DNA of 64,000 bases from Mastigamoeba balamuthi. Its lineage: Eukaryota > Evosea > Mastigamoebida > Mastigamoebidae. Under the pieces are notes generated by a model that saw only the letters and a list, made by a program, of their open reading frames with translations, made no database searches and had not been told where the DNA came from. Below, one piece after another: positions 21,761-32,900 of the stretch (its first letter is position 1; every line of letters starts with the position of its first letter). Position numbers and translations under genes: made by a program. The DNA is taken from NCBI GenBank assembly GCA_902651635.1, contig CACRSC010000048.1:1-64000 (forward strand). The letters are read 5' to 3'.

Positions 21761-22382
21761 TCAGAGGAGGATGCGGAGAGGGGGGGCAGCAGGCCTGCGC
21801 CTGGCGGCGAGGAGGGAGTCGTAGAGGGCGGTGGCAGGGCCCCGCGCCACGCAGGTGGCCCTGGCCGTGTTGAGCTGGTGCACCTGCCGCCGCCTGCGCC
21901 CGATGGCCGACTGCACCGCCCCCAGCTCCTCCTCCAGCCGCTCCAGCTCCCGCTCCAGCGCCTGCCGCTGCTGCTGCTCCTCCNNNNNNNNNNNNNNNNN
22001 NNNNNNNNNNNNNNNNNNNNNNNNNNNNNNNNNNNNNNNNNNNNNNNNNNNNNNNNNNNNNNNNNNNNNNNNNNNNNNNNNNNNNNNNNNNNNNNNNNNN
22101 NNNNNNNNNNNNNNNNNNNNNNNNNNNNNNNNNNNNNNNNNNNNCCGAGGGGAGGGGGAGGGGGCGAGGAGGAAGGAGGTGCGCAGAGGAGGCGGGGTGG
22201 GCCCAGCAGAGCGCTGTGCGGGGGCCCTCGGCAGCGGCGGCCATGCCCGCGTAGGCTGCGCGCGCCCCCTGCACCACCCGCTTCCGCACCGCGTACCCGC
22301 GCCACGCCGCCCCGATGGCCGTCGCCGCCGCCTGCTGGCGCCCCTCCCCGCCCCCTCTGGCCGCCGCTGCCCCCCGTCCCAT
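21761..22382 (-). CDS. IQ-motif, coiled-coil protein (interrupted by assembly gap)
   Basis: From the ATG at 22382 (MGRGAAAARGGGEG) the protein enters ATAIGAAWRGYAVRKRV, a plausible IQ calmodulin-binding helix. After the N run, the other end reads as a strong coiled coil (ALERELERLEEELGAVQ) and a basic tail ending RPAAPPLRILL, stop at 21761. The two sides are in different frames, so an intron or the gap lies between. A GATATCT box at 22411-22417 sits about 30 bp upstream of the start. Partner and role unknown. Confidence 0.5.
21984..22144. other. Assembly gap (161 N)
   Basis: A run of N inside the IQ/coiled-coil gene. The flank is CTG/CAG-rich, so a repeat probably stopped the assembly. Confidence 0.99.
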
Positions 22383-22410
22383 GTGCTCCGCTGCACTGCT
22401 GTACTGATGC

Positions 22411-22417
22411 GATATCT
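22411..22417 (-). promoter_or_regulatory. GATATCT upstream box
   Basis: GATATCT about 30 bp upstream of the IQ-gene start, followed upstream by AGTATCTCTGTATCTC. One of the recurrent AT elements. Confidence 0.35.
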
Positions 22418-22720
22418 GCAAGTATCTCTGTATCTCCGTTGTATCTTCTGTGCCCTCTGTGCCTGTGCCGTGTGCTGGCGCTGCGCCCCTCTGCCCTGCG
22501 GCTCTGCCCTTGCCAGCCGCGTGTGCCGGGCCAGCCCTGCCGCCCTGCCGCCCTGCCGCCCAGGGCACCACGCTACTGCACGGCGCAGCAGCGGCGCCCC
22601 TCGCCGAGGCCCCCGCTCCTGCGGATGAGGGGCGTCGCCTCTGCAGCCTCTGCCTGCTCTGCCCGCTGCCCCGTCGGCGCCGCCCTCGCTGCTGGGGAGG
22701 GCGCAGGCCGCGCGCGTGTG

Positions 22721-22812
22721 TCAGAGGGGCTTGTGAGCGATGCGATGCGGCGTGGTGCTGTCACATCTCTGCGCGGCCCTGTTGTCGTTGCGCTCGTCGC
22801 TGCCGCTCCCTC

Positions 22813-22846
<34 letters not shown>

Positions 22847-23896
22847 CGGCGCCCTCTGCCTCCCTCCCTCCTGCTGCTGCTGCTGCTGCTCGGTGTCGCT
22901 GAGGGGCAGTGCTGCTGCTGCTGCGGGGGCGTCGCCAGCGAGGGGGGAGGTGCTGAGGCTGCTGAGGCTGCGCGCCACGTCGGCGTCGTCGCTGTCGCCC
23001 CCCGTGGCAGCAGCGGCAGATGGAGGAGCGCCGGGGGCCTTGAGGTTGGAGATGGTGTGGCGGTAGCCCTGCAGCACCTTGACCACCGCCAGCCGCGCCA
23101 CCACCACCAGCAGCAGCACGTGCCGGGGCATCCCCAGCTGCAGCGTCCGCAGGCTGCCCCCCGCCCCTCAGCTGATGCGACGTTTCGCCCACGCCGACGT
23201 GGCAGTGACGTGGCAGAGGGCAGAGGGGGCAGCGCGGCGCACTCGAGGGAGGTGTCGAGGAGGAGGAAGCCCGGGGGGAGGGTGACGTCGTCGAGGGGGA
23301 CCACGTAGACCTCCTCGGGCGCCGCTGCGGAGGGGTCGCTCTGCGCCGCCCGCGCGATGCCCGCCCTGCGCCGCTTGCTCAGGTACCCGTACAGCCGCCC
23401 GTACTGCTCCGCCGCGGCCCCGTCCGCGGGCTCCAGCCGCAGCACACACCGCACCCGCGTCGTGCTCGCCCGCAGGTCCCCCAGGTACCTGCCCCCCCCG
23501 CGCGGGTGTGACGCGGCGTGATGCGACGTGATGCGACGTGATGCGACGTGGCGCGGCGCACTTGTTGAGCTTGGCGAGGTCCGTGCGGCCGGTGAGGGCG
23601 ACGGCCATGGGCACCAGCTCGGCGACGCAGCGGGGCCCCGCCACGTGCAGCGCGTTGGCCGCGAAGGGCTCCCCGCCCTGCTCGCTGCGCGCGATGGTCC
23701 CCCGCCACGAGAACCCTTGTGTGACGTGGCGTGAGATGACGTGACGTGAGGTGGTGCGGCGCAGAGGGTGGGAGCAGGGGGGGCGCCCACCGATGGTGCT
23801 CGAGTCGCCCGAGTGGCGCCGCGTGCGGCCCACGAGGCGGCCGGGGGCGCCGTGGGCGAGGGAGAGGGCGGGCGTCTTGAGGGGCTGGCTGGTCAT
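22721..23896 (-). CDS. SPOC-domain protein
   Basis: The central region has SPOC-domain features: an opening FSWRGTIARSEQGGEPFAA, then VAGPRCVAELVPMAVALTGR and YLGDLRASTTRVRCVL, and the closing YGYLSKRRRAGIAR with EEVYVVPLDD. SPOC domains (Spen, PHF3, DIDO) bind phosphorylated tails such as RNA polymerase II CTD or co-repressors. The N-terminus is short (MTSQPLKTPALSLAHG) and the C-terminus is a Ser/Gln/Ala-rich tail. Four exons. Introns near 23717-23790, 23490-23560 and 23130-23230 carry runs of CACGTCAC and ACGTCGCATCA, including three tandem copies at 23519-23550. The start at 23896 is the ATG that opens the conserved frame. Probably a nuclear transcription/RNA factor. Confidence 0.65.
23519..23550. 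repeat. Three tandem TGATGCGACG units in a SPOC-gene intron
   Basis: TGATGCGACG is repeated three times in direct tandem inside an intron (minus-strand sense CGTCGCATCA). The same word appears singly in other introns and intergenic sites (23173, 38611, 40398, 56018 and 60438). Confidence 0.9.
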
Positions 23897-24337
23897 GACG
23901 CGTGCGTGCCGGGAGCGCTCTGTGCTGTCTGTGCTGCCTTTGTGCGCTTTTCCAAATCGTGTGTGATGTGATGTGTGGGGGTCCAGTGCACAGGCGGGCT
24001 GTGCGGCGGCTGCGCTCCCCACACTGCCCCACCACGCGATTTTATTTCCAGTATCCACCGCGCTGTATTCCGACGCGGCGGAATTGCCCCGAGGCGGCAA
24101 TTGATTCGGCCGCCATATGCGCAGTCGCCCTCTGCAGATCACCACGGGTACACAGCCCCTCTGGAGCCCTCGCTTTTCCGCCGCCATGTCGGCTTCAGCC
24201 GGAGCCGGAGGACAGGGCACAGGGCTGGGCGGGCGAGGGCGAGCTTGGGGGCACTGCCGAGGAGCGGTGTCTGCTCTCTGTTGCTATCTGCTGCACAGGT
24301 GGGCTGGCTGGAGTGCTCGGGGGCACAGGGCGGGGCG
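23897..24337. other. Intergenic region upstream of the SPOC gene
   Basis: It contains GCGATTTTATTTCCAG near 24036 and a short hairpin (AATTGCC/GGCAATT arms around 24088-24110). Presumably the SPOC promoter plus the 3' UTR of the next minus-strand gene. No coding signal. Confidence 0.35.
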
Positions 24338-24865
24338 TCAGAGGCCGCAGTAGGCGGGGCCCAGGGCGAGGAGGAGGGCCACGACGTGGGCAGCGCCCTG
24401 GGCGATGCGCTCCTCAGCGTCGTAGAGCACCTGGGGGTCCAGCAGCATGTCGGGGGGCACGAACACCAGCTCGGGTGGCACAGCGCCCTCCTCCCCTGCC
24501 ACGGGGCTCCCGCTGCTGCTCCCGCTGCTGCTGTCGGGGCCCTCGTCCTCTCTTTCTCGTCCCCGCTCCCCCTGCGGCTGGCGGGGCCTCCTCACGTAGC
24601 GGATCTGGGGCGAGGCGATGGGGGAGAGCGCGGGAGAGGCGCCAGCGCAGGGGCTGTGGCTGCGGCTGCGGCTGCACTGGGGCGACTGCGGAGACTGCGG
24701 CTGCTGGGGCTGCGGCTGCGCCACGCGGTCGCGGCTGGCAGAGGCCAGCGCACGGCAGAGGGAGCGGGGGCTGGTGGGCCAGGCGACGCGGTGGTCGACG
24801 TCGAGGGGCTCGGGGGTGGCGGCCCGCGAGCTCGTCTTGTCGCTGTGCACCACAAACGTTCCCAT
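24338..24865 (-). CDS. Unknown 175-aa protein
   Basis: Single exon starting MGTFVVHSDKTSSRAATPEP, with a Gln/Pro/Ser/Arg-rich middle (low complexity, SP-type phosphorylation sites) and a conserved-looking amphipathic end (MLLDPQVLYDAEERIAQGA then HVVALLLALG). A CAAATATCGCAGATCTGCGAAGATCC element lies 37-60 bp upstream. I do not recognise the family. The ordered C-terminus and the promoter box argue that it is a real gene. It is divergent from the nucleolin-like gene. Confidence 0.5.
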   Translation of the reverse strand: MGTFVVHSDKTSSRAATPEPLDVDHRVAWPTSPRSLCRALASASRDRVAQPQPQQPQSPQSPQCSRSRSHSPCAGASPALSPIASPQIRYVRRPRQPQGERGREREDEGPDSSSGSSSGSPVAGEEGAVPPELVFVPPDMLLDPQVLYDAEERIAQGAAHVVALLLALGPAYCGL

Positions 24866-24901
24866 TTTTACATTTCCCTCGCCCCCTGCCCCCCTGCGGC
24901 C

Positions 24902-24925
24902 AAATATCGCAGATCTGCGAAGATC
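24902..24925 (-). promoter_or_regulatory. AAATATC promoter element
   Basis: AAATATCGCAGATCTGCGAAG, with internal dyad GCAGATCTGC, just upstream of the 175-aa gene. Matches the recurrent AT element class. Confidence 0.4.
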
Positions 24926-25196
24926 CCTCCCCCCTCCCTGAATCTCGCATGTCGTCAGTCTCGCAGACCCCCCGCTCCGCTGCCGGGCGCCCCCCCCGTT
25001 GGATGCCCCGCCAGCTGGCGCCCCCCGTGCGCGGGTGGGGTGCGTGGCGATGCCCGGAGGGCAGCGGATATGGTGGGCGCTGATTACGTCACTGGTGACG
25101 ACATCGGAGGAGAGCTTATCTGGTTGCACCTTTTCTCTGCCTTTCTTTTTAATCCCCTTGTCGTTGCACTCGGTCAGTCCCAGCCCCTCACCAGCC

Positions 25197-26666
25197 ATGT
25201 CGAAGAAGATCGCAGCCAAGCCCGCCCCCACCAAGGAGAAGGTCCCCATGGGTGCGCACCAGAGCACACGGCACAGCGAGAGCCCCGCACGCAGCAGCAG
25301 CAGCAGCAGCAGCAAACACAGCAACGACAGAAAACCAACACACACACACCACATTTCCCCCCAGCCTGCGAGATGACGCACACATCCGAGACCACAGACA
25401 CCAGCGGGGGGCACACGGGGCACACAACAGCAGCCACAGGGGGATCAGCGGGGCGTCGGGAGAGAAGACTGACAGGGCAGCGGCCGAGCAGAGGTTGACG
25501 AGGACGAGGAGGAGGACGACGAGGAGGAGGTGACCCCCAAGGTGGCGGCCAAGAAGACGCCGGCCAAGGCCCCCGCCAAGAAGGTCGTCGAGGAGAGCTC
25601 CGAGGACGAGTCGGAGGAGGAGGAGGCGCCCAAGATGCCCGCCCCCAAGAAGGCCGCCACCCCTGCCAAGGCCCCCGCCAAGAAGGTCGTGGAGGAGAGC
25701 TCCTCGGAGGAGGAGGAGTCGGAGGAGGAGGCCCCCAAGAAGCCCGCCGCCCCCGCCAAGAAGGCCGCCACGCCCGCCAAGGCCCCCGCCAAGAAGGTCG
25801 TCGAGGAGTCGGACGACGACGAGGAGGAGTCGGAGGAGGAGGCCCCCAAGAAGCCCGCCCCCAAGAAGGCTGCCGCCCCCGCCCCCAAGAAGCCCGTCGC
25901 CCAGGAGGAGGAGGACGACGACGACGACGAGGAGGAGGAGGAGGAGGAGGAGGAGGAGGCCCCCAAGCCGGCCAAGCGCGCGGCGCCCGAGCCCGCGGCC
26001 GAGGAGGAGGCGGAGGAGGAGGAGCAGGCGGAGCGCCCGGCCAAGTTCCAGCGGACGTCGCCTGCGGCGCAGGAGGGCGAGTCGTTCAGCGTCTTTGTGG
26101 GCAACATGTCGTGGAACTCGACCGAGGACAGCCTCCGCGAGGCCTTTGCCGCGTGCGGCGAGGTGGCCAACACGCGCATCATCATGGACCGCGAGACGGG
26201 CCGCCCCCGCGGCTTCGGCTACGTCGACTTTGCGAGCAAGGAGGCCCAGGCCAAGGCCCTCGAGACCATGAACGGCTTCAGCCTCGACGGCCGCGAGATC
26301 CGCGTCGACGTCTCCACCGGCGCCCGCGGCGGCTCCAACGGCGGCTCCCGCGGCGGCTTTGGCGGGCGCGGCGGCTTCCGCGGGGGGCGCGGCGGCTTCG
26401 GCGACCGCGGTGGCTTCCGCGGCGGCCGCGGCGGCTTCGGCGACCGCGGTGGCTTCCGTGGCGGGCGCGGCGGCTTCGGGGGTCGCGGCGGCTTCGGCGG
26501 CGACAACGGCGACGGCGAGGGCGGCTTCGGCGGGCGCGGGGGGTTCCGCGGCGGCCGTGGGCGCGGGGGCTTTGGCGGGCGCGGGCGTGGGGCGCCGCGC
26601 GGGGCGATGATGAACAAGGGGGCCATTGTGGAGAGCACCGGCAAGAAGATCACCTTTGACGACTAG
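25197..26666 (+). CDS. Nucleolin/Gar2-like nucleolar RNA-binding protein
   Basis: Exon 1 encodes MSKKIAAKPAPTKEKVPM. After a 240-nt intron (25252-25491), exon 2 encodes alternating acidic and basic stretches with PAKAPAKKVVEES repeated three times. One RRM follows (RNP2 VFVGNMSW, RNP1 RGFGYVDF), then an RGG/GAR tail and a terminal KKITFDD. This order is that of nucleolin/Nsr1/Gar2, which work in rRNA transcription and processing, but those usually have two or more RRMs; only one is present here. The upstream region has a pyrimidine-rich stretch (CCTTTTCTCTGCCTTTCTTTT) typical of highly expressed ribosome-biogenesis genes. The first intron is several times longer than most here. The call is firm; the exact orthologue is not. 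Confidence 0.85.
25365..25476 (+). ncRNA. Candidate intronic C/D-box snoRNA
   Basis: Within the long first intron of the nucleolin-like gene: a C-box-like GAGATGA (25370-25376, one mismatch to RUGAUGA) and a D box CTGA (25469-25472). CCTG (25365-25368) and CAGG (25473-25476) can form the terminal stem. Nucleolin introns host C/D snoRNAs in animals. No C'/D' pair or rRNA guide was established here. Tentative. Confidence 0.25.
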
Positions 26667-27124
26667 AGGGCGTCAGCCCCGCTGCCGCACGGCCCTCTGC
26701 CGCCCGCAGCGGCTCTGGCGCCGGCAGCACACCCGCCGTCTCTCTCTCTCACAGCCCCACACACCATCCAGTAAACCAACAGAAGAAGCGCGAGCGCGTC
26801 CTCTCTTGACTCAAACTACAACTGTTCTACTTTGGGAGGGACTTCTGGGTCGGGTCTCATACCACACCGTTCCATACCATTCCAGAGGATGGAAATGCAG
26901 CGCACACACAGAGGGCGCGATCTCCGCAGAGGGCGCGGCACAGAGAGACAAGGACGCATAGGACTGGTGGGCCGCACACACAGAGGATGGGTGGGTGGCG
27001 CCTTGTTGCTGTGGCTGCGCGTGTGTGTGCGGCAGAGGGCGTTGTGGCTGCTGGCTGCTGGCTGCTGCGCGGCCTCGTGGGCAGAGGGCAGAGGGCAGGG
27101 GCTCGGGTGCGGGGTGCGGGTGCC
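26667..27124. other. Convergent 3' intergenic region
   Basis: 3' flanks of the nucleolin-like (+) and small TM (-) genes. It contains CCATACCA-type short repeats near 26862-26884 and GCAGAGGG repeats near 26926-27110. No gene seen. Confidence 0.35.
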
Positions 27125-27478
27125 TCAGTCGTGCCTCTTCCTGAGCTTGGCGCCCTCGGTGCCGCTGGGCTTGGGCTTGGGGCTGGGGGCCTTGGCCTCT
27201 GCGGGGGCGTCGACCTTCTTGGCTGCGCCGACAGCGGCCTTGCGGGCCTTGGAGGCCGAGGGGCGGCAGCGGGAGCAGTGCGTGCAGCAGCAGCAGAGGA
27301 GCAGCGTGCACACAAAGGCGAGGAGGAACGAGGCCCCCAGCAGCACGACGGCCGTCGCCACGGCGCTGTCCGACTCGGGGGCCACGCCCAGCGCCTCGAA
27401 CAGCGCATGGGGCACCACGCGCCGCCCCAGCTCCGCCGCAGCCCCGTTGTGCATCATCACGCGGTTCACGTACTCCAT
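27125..27478 (-). CDS. Small single-TM protein with Cys cluster
   Basis: 117 aa, single exon. It has an N-terminal soluble stretch (MEYVNRVMMHNGAAAELG) and one TM helix (VATAVVLLGASFLLAFVCTLL) that runs into LCCCCTHCSRC, a likely palmitoylation cluster. A basic Lys/Pro/Ala tail follows, ending GAKLRKRHD. Topology suggests a tail facing the cytosol. The family is not recognised. ACCAATATCT at 27603-27610 lies about 125 bp upstream. Confidence 0.6.
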   Translation of the reverse strand: MEYVNRVMMHNGAAAELGRRVVPHALFEALGVAPESDSAVATAVVLLGASFLLAFVCTLLLCCCCTHCSRCRPSASKARKAAVGAAKKVDAPAEAKAPSPKPKPSGTEGAKLRKRHD

Positions 27479-28146
27479 CTGCTCGACTGCTCTCTCGCTC
27501 TGGCGCTCTGGCGCTCCTCTCTCCTGCTGCTCCCTGTGCTGCTTTTCTAAAGAGGGGCCCCGTGCGCAGGAGATGCGTTGACCCCCCTGGTGATGTCACC
27601 ACCAATATCTGCGTTCAAAATGCAGAGAGCGGTCAACAATATCTATGGAATCCCCTGCCTGCCTGCCACACCCCTCACAGGTTCCCGATTGCGACATCGA
27701 CATAGAGGCATACAAAACTACTGTTCCACTGCCTCACACTCGCGCTCACTCTCACTCTCAGAGTCCAAGAGGTGAGAAGATACCCGCGACTACTGTACAA
27801 CTCTGCTGATCAGATCCCCTAGGCACAGTGCCCATACCCCACTGCTCCCTGGGCGATGCCATGTCATTCTGTCTGCTCCTACGCCACATCAGCTTGTGCC
27901 TGACGACTGGTTGCCTTGGCATCTGAGCTGTCACAGTGCTCTCTGCGGTGTCTGCGGTGCATGAGGCATGCAAGGGTGCTGTGGCCCAGGCCCGTCGCAG
28001 CAGGAGACAGGAGAAGAGGGGATGCCAACATCACTTGCCCAGTTCCCGTTAGGCGATAGGCCCCCAGACCACAAGGAGGCACCGCACAGACTGAGATAAT
28101 CGATGCTGTGCTGTGCTGTGCTGTGCTGCGGGCCCCTGGCACCCCC
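27479..28146. other. Intergenic region, lower GC
   Basis: It holds two AATATCT boxes (27604-27610 and 27637-27643) and a (TGTGC)n run near 28104-28130. The stretch 27650-28080 is less GC-rich than its surroundings. Short open frames have no motif. No gene is called. Confidence 0.35.
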
Positions 28147-29643
28147 TCAATCGGCCAGCACCTTGAGGATGAAGACGATCACCTCGAGCACGATGGAGCC
28201 CACCACCCTCGCGATCGCCGCAGCCCCTGCACAGAGCGCAGCGCGTGTGTGCGTGTGCGTGTGCGTGTGTGTCAGCGTGTGTCAGCGTCGCTTGTGGTGC
28301 CCCCCTCGTGTGGCCCGGTCGGGGACGCACTTGTGAGCACTCTCCACAGCGCTGTCGTGGCCCCCTCCTGCTGCTGCTGCTGCAGGGCCCAGCCCCCCTG
28401 CGCTGCTGCTGCCGCCGAGGGCGGGGCGTCTGCGGGGGCCCACTGGGCGAGGAAGCGGTAGCGGGCAGCGGTGGCGCCGTGCAGCGTCACGTAGAAGAGG
28501 GACTCGCACTCGGCCGAGGCGGCCGGGGCCCCGTCGGCGCCGGCCAGGGGGAGCGCGAGGGACTCGAGGGGGGCGGTGCTGTACGAGCCGTACATGAAGC
28601 TGGCGGGGGTCGGGGGCAGCGCCGGCGGCAGCATGAACGTCGTCGAGGCCACCGTCGCCGCGGGCCACCAGCCCCCCACGTACACGTCCGCGTCCCCCGC
28701 CGCGCTCGCCAGCGTCGCCTGCACGGCGCCCCCGCGCAGCCCCGCGGGGCAGCAGAGCACCAGCTGCGCGCTGCCCCCGGCCTCGAGGCGCCCCTCGGCG
28801 GCCTCGCCCAGCCGCAGCGTCCGCGCCGCCTCCCCGGGCGTCCGCACGAGCACCGCGTGGTACGCCGCCAGCGCGTGGGCCGCCGCCGCCCGCACGACCA
28901 CCCAGTACTCGGCCCCGCTGCGCAGGCCCCCCACCGTCGCCCGCAGCACCCCGTCGCCGCTGCCGCTGCCGCCGCCGCAGGGGCCGCTGGCGAGGGCCAC
29001 GACGCGGCGCTCGGCGCAGAGGGCCCCGTCGGCGGTGCGCAGCGCCACGACGGCGTCGTACGAGACGGCGGGGGCCGCGCAGGCCGCGGGGCGCCAGGCG
29101 AGGTCGGCAGAGGTCGGGAGCACGCGGGCGACGCCCACGCGGGGGTCGGGGACGGCCACGTCGGCGGGCGTGTCGGTCGCCCAGAGCGTCAGCGTCGCCG
29201 TCGCGTTGGCCGCGCCGCCGCTGTCGTCTGCGCGGTCGACGGCCACGTTGTAGGCGCCGCTGGCGCTGCCACTCAGCAGCAGCGGCGGCTCTGCGGGGCC
29301 CCGAGTCAGCTGACCGCCGCTCGCTCGCAGAGGGGGAGAGGGAACCTTGGAGGGGCAGGGGGCTCGGGGGCGCCGCCGAGGAGGACCACTGGAAGGCCGT
29401 GCGCGAGGGGGTGGCGGGGGCGGCCGAGGCGTAGAGGCGGAGGGTCCCCGGGGGGCAGATGGCGGCCACGTAGAGGCGCACGGGGGCGCCGCCCGGAGGC
29501 CCCGCGACGCTCAGCGCGGCGCCCAGGCCGGCCACCTCGAGCTGCACCGTGCGGTTGAGGGCCAGCACGAGGTCCGCGGCGGCAGGCGGCAACACGAGGG
29601 CGCAGAGCCCCGTGAGCAGCAGCAGCGGCAGCAGGGACGGCAT
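28147..29643 (-). CDS. Signal-anchored surface protein with FN3-like domain
   Basis: The N-terminus is a signal peptide (LLPLLLLTGLCALVLPPAAA). Extracellular domains follow. One resembles fibronectin type III (VLPTSADLAWRPAA to GLRSGAEYWVVVRA); the flanking regions look like pre-peptidase-type beta domains (LYVAAICPPGTLRLYA). The last exon adds a C-terminal TM (VVGSIVLEVIVFILKVL) ending at 28147 with almost no cytoplasmic tail. Introns lie near 28230-28330 and 29290-29345. Surface adhesion or recognition is the likely role. The start at 29643 is the ATG that opens the signal peptide. Confidence 0.65.
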
Positions 29644-29941
29644 GTGCGCCGGTGGTTGCCAGGTGGCTGGCAAAATTCACGTTGGGTGTCGTGCGAATCG
29701 GGAGCTGGCTGATCGATCTTTGTTGCGCCACGCGTGGCCTGCGAATCTTCTCACCCGGACATAGTGCGGCCCCCGATGCGGTATGCTTCTCTGCCACGCA
29801 CGGCAGAATTCGCGGATAATCATAGCACCGGGATCGGTTCCGCTGCTGTCGGCAATGCCGCAAATACCACAGGCAGCAATTCAGCAGCAGCAGCCCTGCT
29901 GCACTTATCTCGCTTACACAGAGGCTCGCACCGTCAGGGCT
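29644..29941. promoter_or_regulatory. Divergent promoter region, FN3 gene / cyclase A
   Basis: A 298-bp divergent gap with AAAATTCACG near 29672 and GATAATCATAGCACC near 29814. An in-frame ATG at 29855 offers an alternative longer start for cyclase A. Confidence 0.3.
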
Positions 29942-32900
29942 ATGCACACCCGCTCGCAATCACCCGCCACCACAGACAGCGGCGACAGCGACGACGAGGG
30001 CGAGTGGCAGGCGCGGTGGGTGCGCTTCCCCTCGGCAGCCGTGGAGGACGTGTACTGCAGCCGCCACGCCCGCCAGGCGCTCCGCCCGTGGCCCGCCCTC
30101 CGCCACGCGGCTGTGCAGTGCCTGGCCTTTGTCGCCCTGGCCCTCGTGGGCCACTTCGCCCCCTCGCGGGGCGGCGAGTGCGAGGGCGACATCTTCGCCG
30201 TCGCTGCCCTCGCCTGCGCTGCGGCCGTCGTCGTCCTCTGCGCCGGGGGCCACGCCCTCGCCGCGCTGTGGCCCACGCGGTATCCCAGGGCCTCCCTATG
30301 GGCCCACGAGGCGCTGGCGCTGCTCGCAGGCGTTGCGGGAGCTGCGTCGACGGCAGGGGGCTTCCTGCACTGCAGACATCTGCGCCAACACAGCATGCAG
30401 AAATGCTCGCTGTCGCTGCCGCAGTCGTCGGGTGGCGCAGGGGAGACCCAGGACTACGACGTGTCGCTGCTGCTGGGTGCGTTCGTATGCTTGGTGGGAA
30501 GCGACGCGTACGGGCTGCTGGGGTGCGTTGCGTGGCCCAGAGCCTTTGTGGGAGTCGCTGTGTCGTCGCTGCTGCAGCTGGTGGCCCTCCTCGTCACCAG
30601 CACCTTCAACTATATCGACGGCATGGGGCTCATGGCCTGGTATGGCGTCCTCATGTTTGGGCTGGTCTTTGTGTGCCGGGTGGCGTTCATGTGGCTGGTG
30701 GACGCGGAGCGGCGCAAGGGGTTCTGGGCGGCGCTGCGGCTGGAGCGGAGCAGACGGCAGGTGATCGTGGAGCGACAGCGCACACAAGCGCTGGTGGACG
30801 CCCTGTTCCCCTCAGACGTGGCCAAGCAGCTCATCTGCGAGGAGATGGAGGACATGCGAGCCCACGCAGTGCTCAACTCTTCCGGAGAGCCCCTGGCCGA
30901 CGTGCCCCACGAGCAGAAGAGTGCGCACAGCAACACATCCTCGTGCAGCTTTGTCGGCTGACAGCCGTGTGCGGCAGTGATCGCGGAGAGGTTCGAGTGC
31001 GTGGCTGTGGCGGTGGTGTACGTGGGTGTGTCGCGCAGGGAGCAGCAGGGCCTCGACCTGGCGCTGCTGACGCGAGTTCTCACGGCGGTCGAGAACAGCG
31101 GGGCCGCACACGAGGCCAGGAGGGTCTCCTCCGACGGTTCCTTCTTCTGCTTCCTCTGCGGTCCCACTGGGTGTGAACGACCTCCCTCGTTTAGGGGCCT
31201 CGCCCATAAGCATCTGATCACTTTGCTGCAACAGTAAGGCGGCAGAGTGTGCGAAGAACGCGTGCAGCTTCGCCACAGACGCCCGGCGGGCGGTGGAGGC
31301 CATGGTGGCGGATACCGGTACCACTGTGACGATCTCCGCGGGGGTGTCTATGGGCCCCGTGGTGGCAGGGGTCATCGGGCTGGACAACCCGCGCTACGAC
31401 GCCTGGGGATGTCCGCTGCCCAGCTCAGCACCACCCCTTGTGCTCACGGACACACGCACAGACACTGTGACGGTGGCGCAGAGGCTGGCAGAGTGCGCGG
31501 CAGCGCAGCAGGTGCTGGCGACGAGGGACGTGGTGCGGGCGAGCAGGAGCACGTTCGACTTTGAGCTGCTCAAGCACAACACCGACGTGGCGGGCATCGG
31601 GGCCATCATGCTCTTCCAGCTGCACTCTCCCCACGAGACGCACAGGGCCCCAGACGCACTGTGCGAACAGGAACGCCACACAATGCTGAGATACCACTAG
31701 ATTGATGACTGCGACCTCGAGCCCGGACTTCAACCCCAGCAAGCGCATTCCCATCTCCGATATTGCCACCGCGGAGCTCCTGCATAGTGAGAGGGCCCCC
31801 GCGATCTTCGAGTGCAAGGAGGAGGCCGAGTGAGTACCAGCAGCGCATTCCCCACAGCAAACACTGCGCAAACACATACTCAGCTTGCCCGTGCAGGTAC
31901 CTAAAGTTCTGCGTTATGAACTACTCCACGCACACGCGGTGGATGCTGTTCTACGCTGTCTGCATGTGGACAGTGGTGCTGCTCTACGAGATTGTCGTTA
32001 TGGTCATTCCGGTGCACTCTGTGTTCATTGCAGCCTTGGGGTGGGTGACGTTCGCTTCGAGCTTCCTCTCGAAACTGAGCAACGCGGCCTACTGCACTGT
32101 GTTCCTGGGTCTCTGCGTTGTCCTCAACATCGTGCTCTGCGCCATGAGCCTATCGATGGAGCTGTCCGACCCCATCGGGCCTGTCATAATGTCGTGGCAG
32201 TGCGTGGTTCTCTGCTCCAAGATCCCCACATACGCCATTGCCCCGATGATCATATGCCTGGGGCTCTCCCAGACGCGTCTCTTTATTGAACGAAGGTCGA
32301 GAGCTTCTCCCCTGTCGTCCGCACTACACTGGCCACTCACCTCTCTCGCGACCGGCAGATTCGGGATGGACACGCTGGTGGGGTCTGCTGCCATCGGCAT
32401 CATGTGGGGTATGGTCATGCAGCACACAGAGCAGCAGGTCAGGCAGTTCTTCAGGTCACAGAAGATGACCCTGAGGAGCCAGGCGGAGAGCGACCTCGAG
32501 AAACACATGGGTATCACGCTGCTGTCCAGCGTCATCCCTCCCACAGTCTTGCACAAGGTGATGGACTCGCCGACACCCGGCAACTGCTACACGCAGCCTG
32601 TTCTCGCCTGCACAGCACTGGTGCCACATAATGGCAGCAGGCGCATCACGCTGACGTCCCTGCTGCAGGCGTGCGAGGTGGTGGACATGGAGACGATCGT
32701 GCACAGGGCAGACCCCCTCGAGGTGGTGCAGCTGCTCAACAGGCTCTACGCCGTGTTCAACGGCAGCGCCAAGCCCCTGGGCTTCTTCCCCCTCAAGGCC
32801 GCGGGCCACAAGTGCGTCTTCGTGAGCAGCCTGCACCTGCGCCAGAGCAGCCACAGCGCCCCACAGCACCAGCAGACGCGGGAGGGGCAGGACGGACAGG

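Noticed and set aside
28245-29558. 437-codon plus-strand frame opposite the FN3 protein
   Set aside because: Compositional shadow; the minus strand has signal peptide, FN3 features and a TM end.
30985-30996. GGTTCGA-type tRNA B-box matches (also 47562)
   Set aside because: Both lie in coding exons and lack an A box or cloverleaf potential; no tRNA gene is supported in the window.
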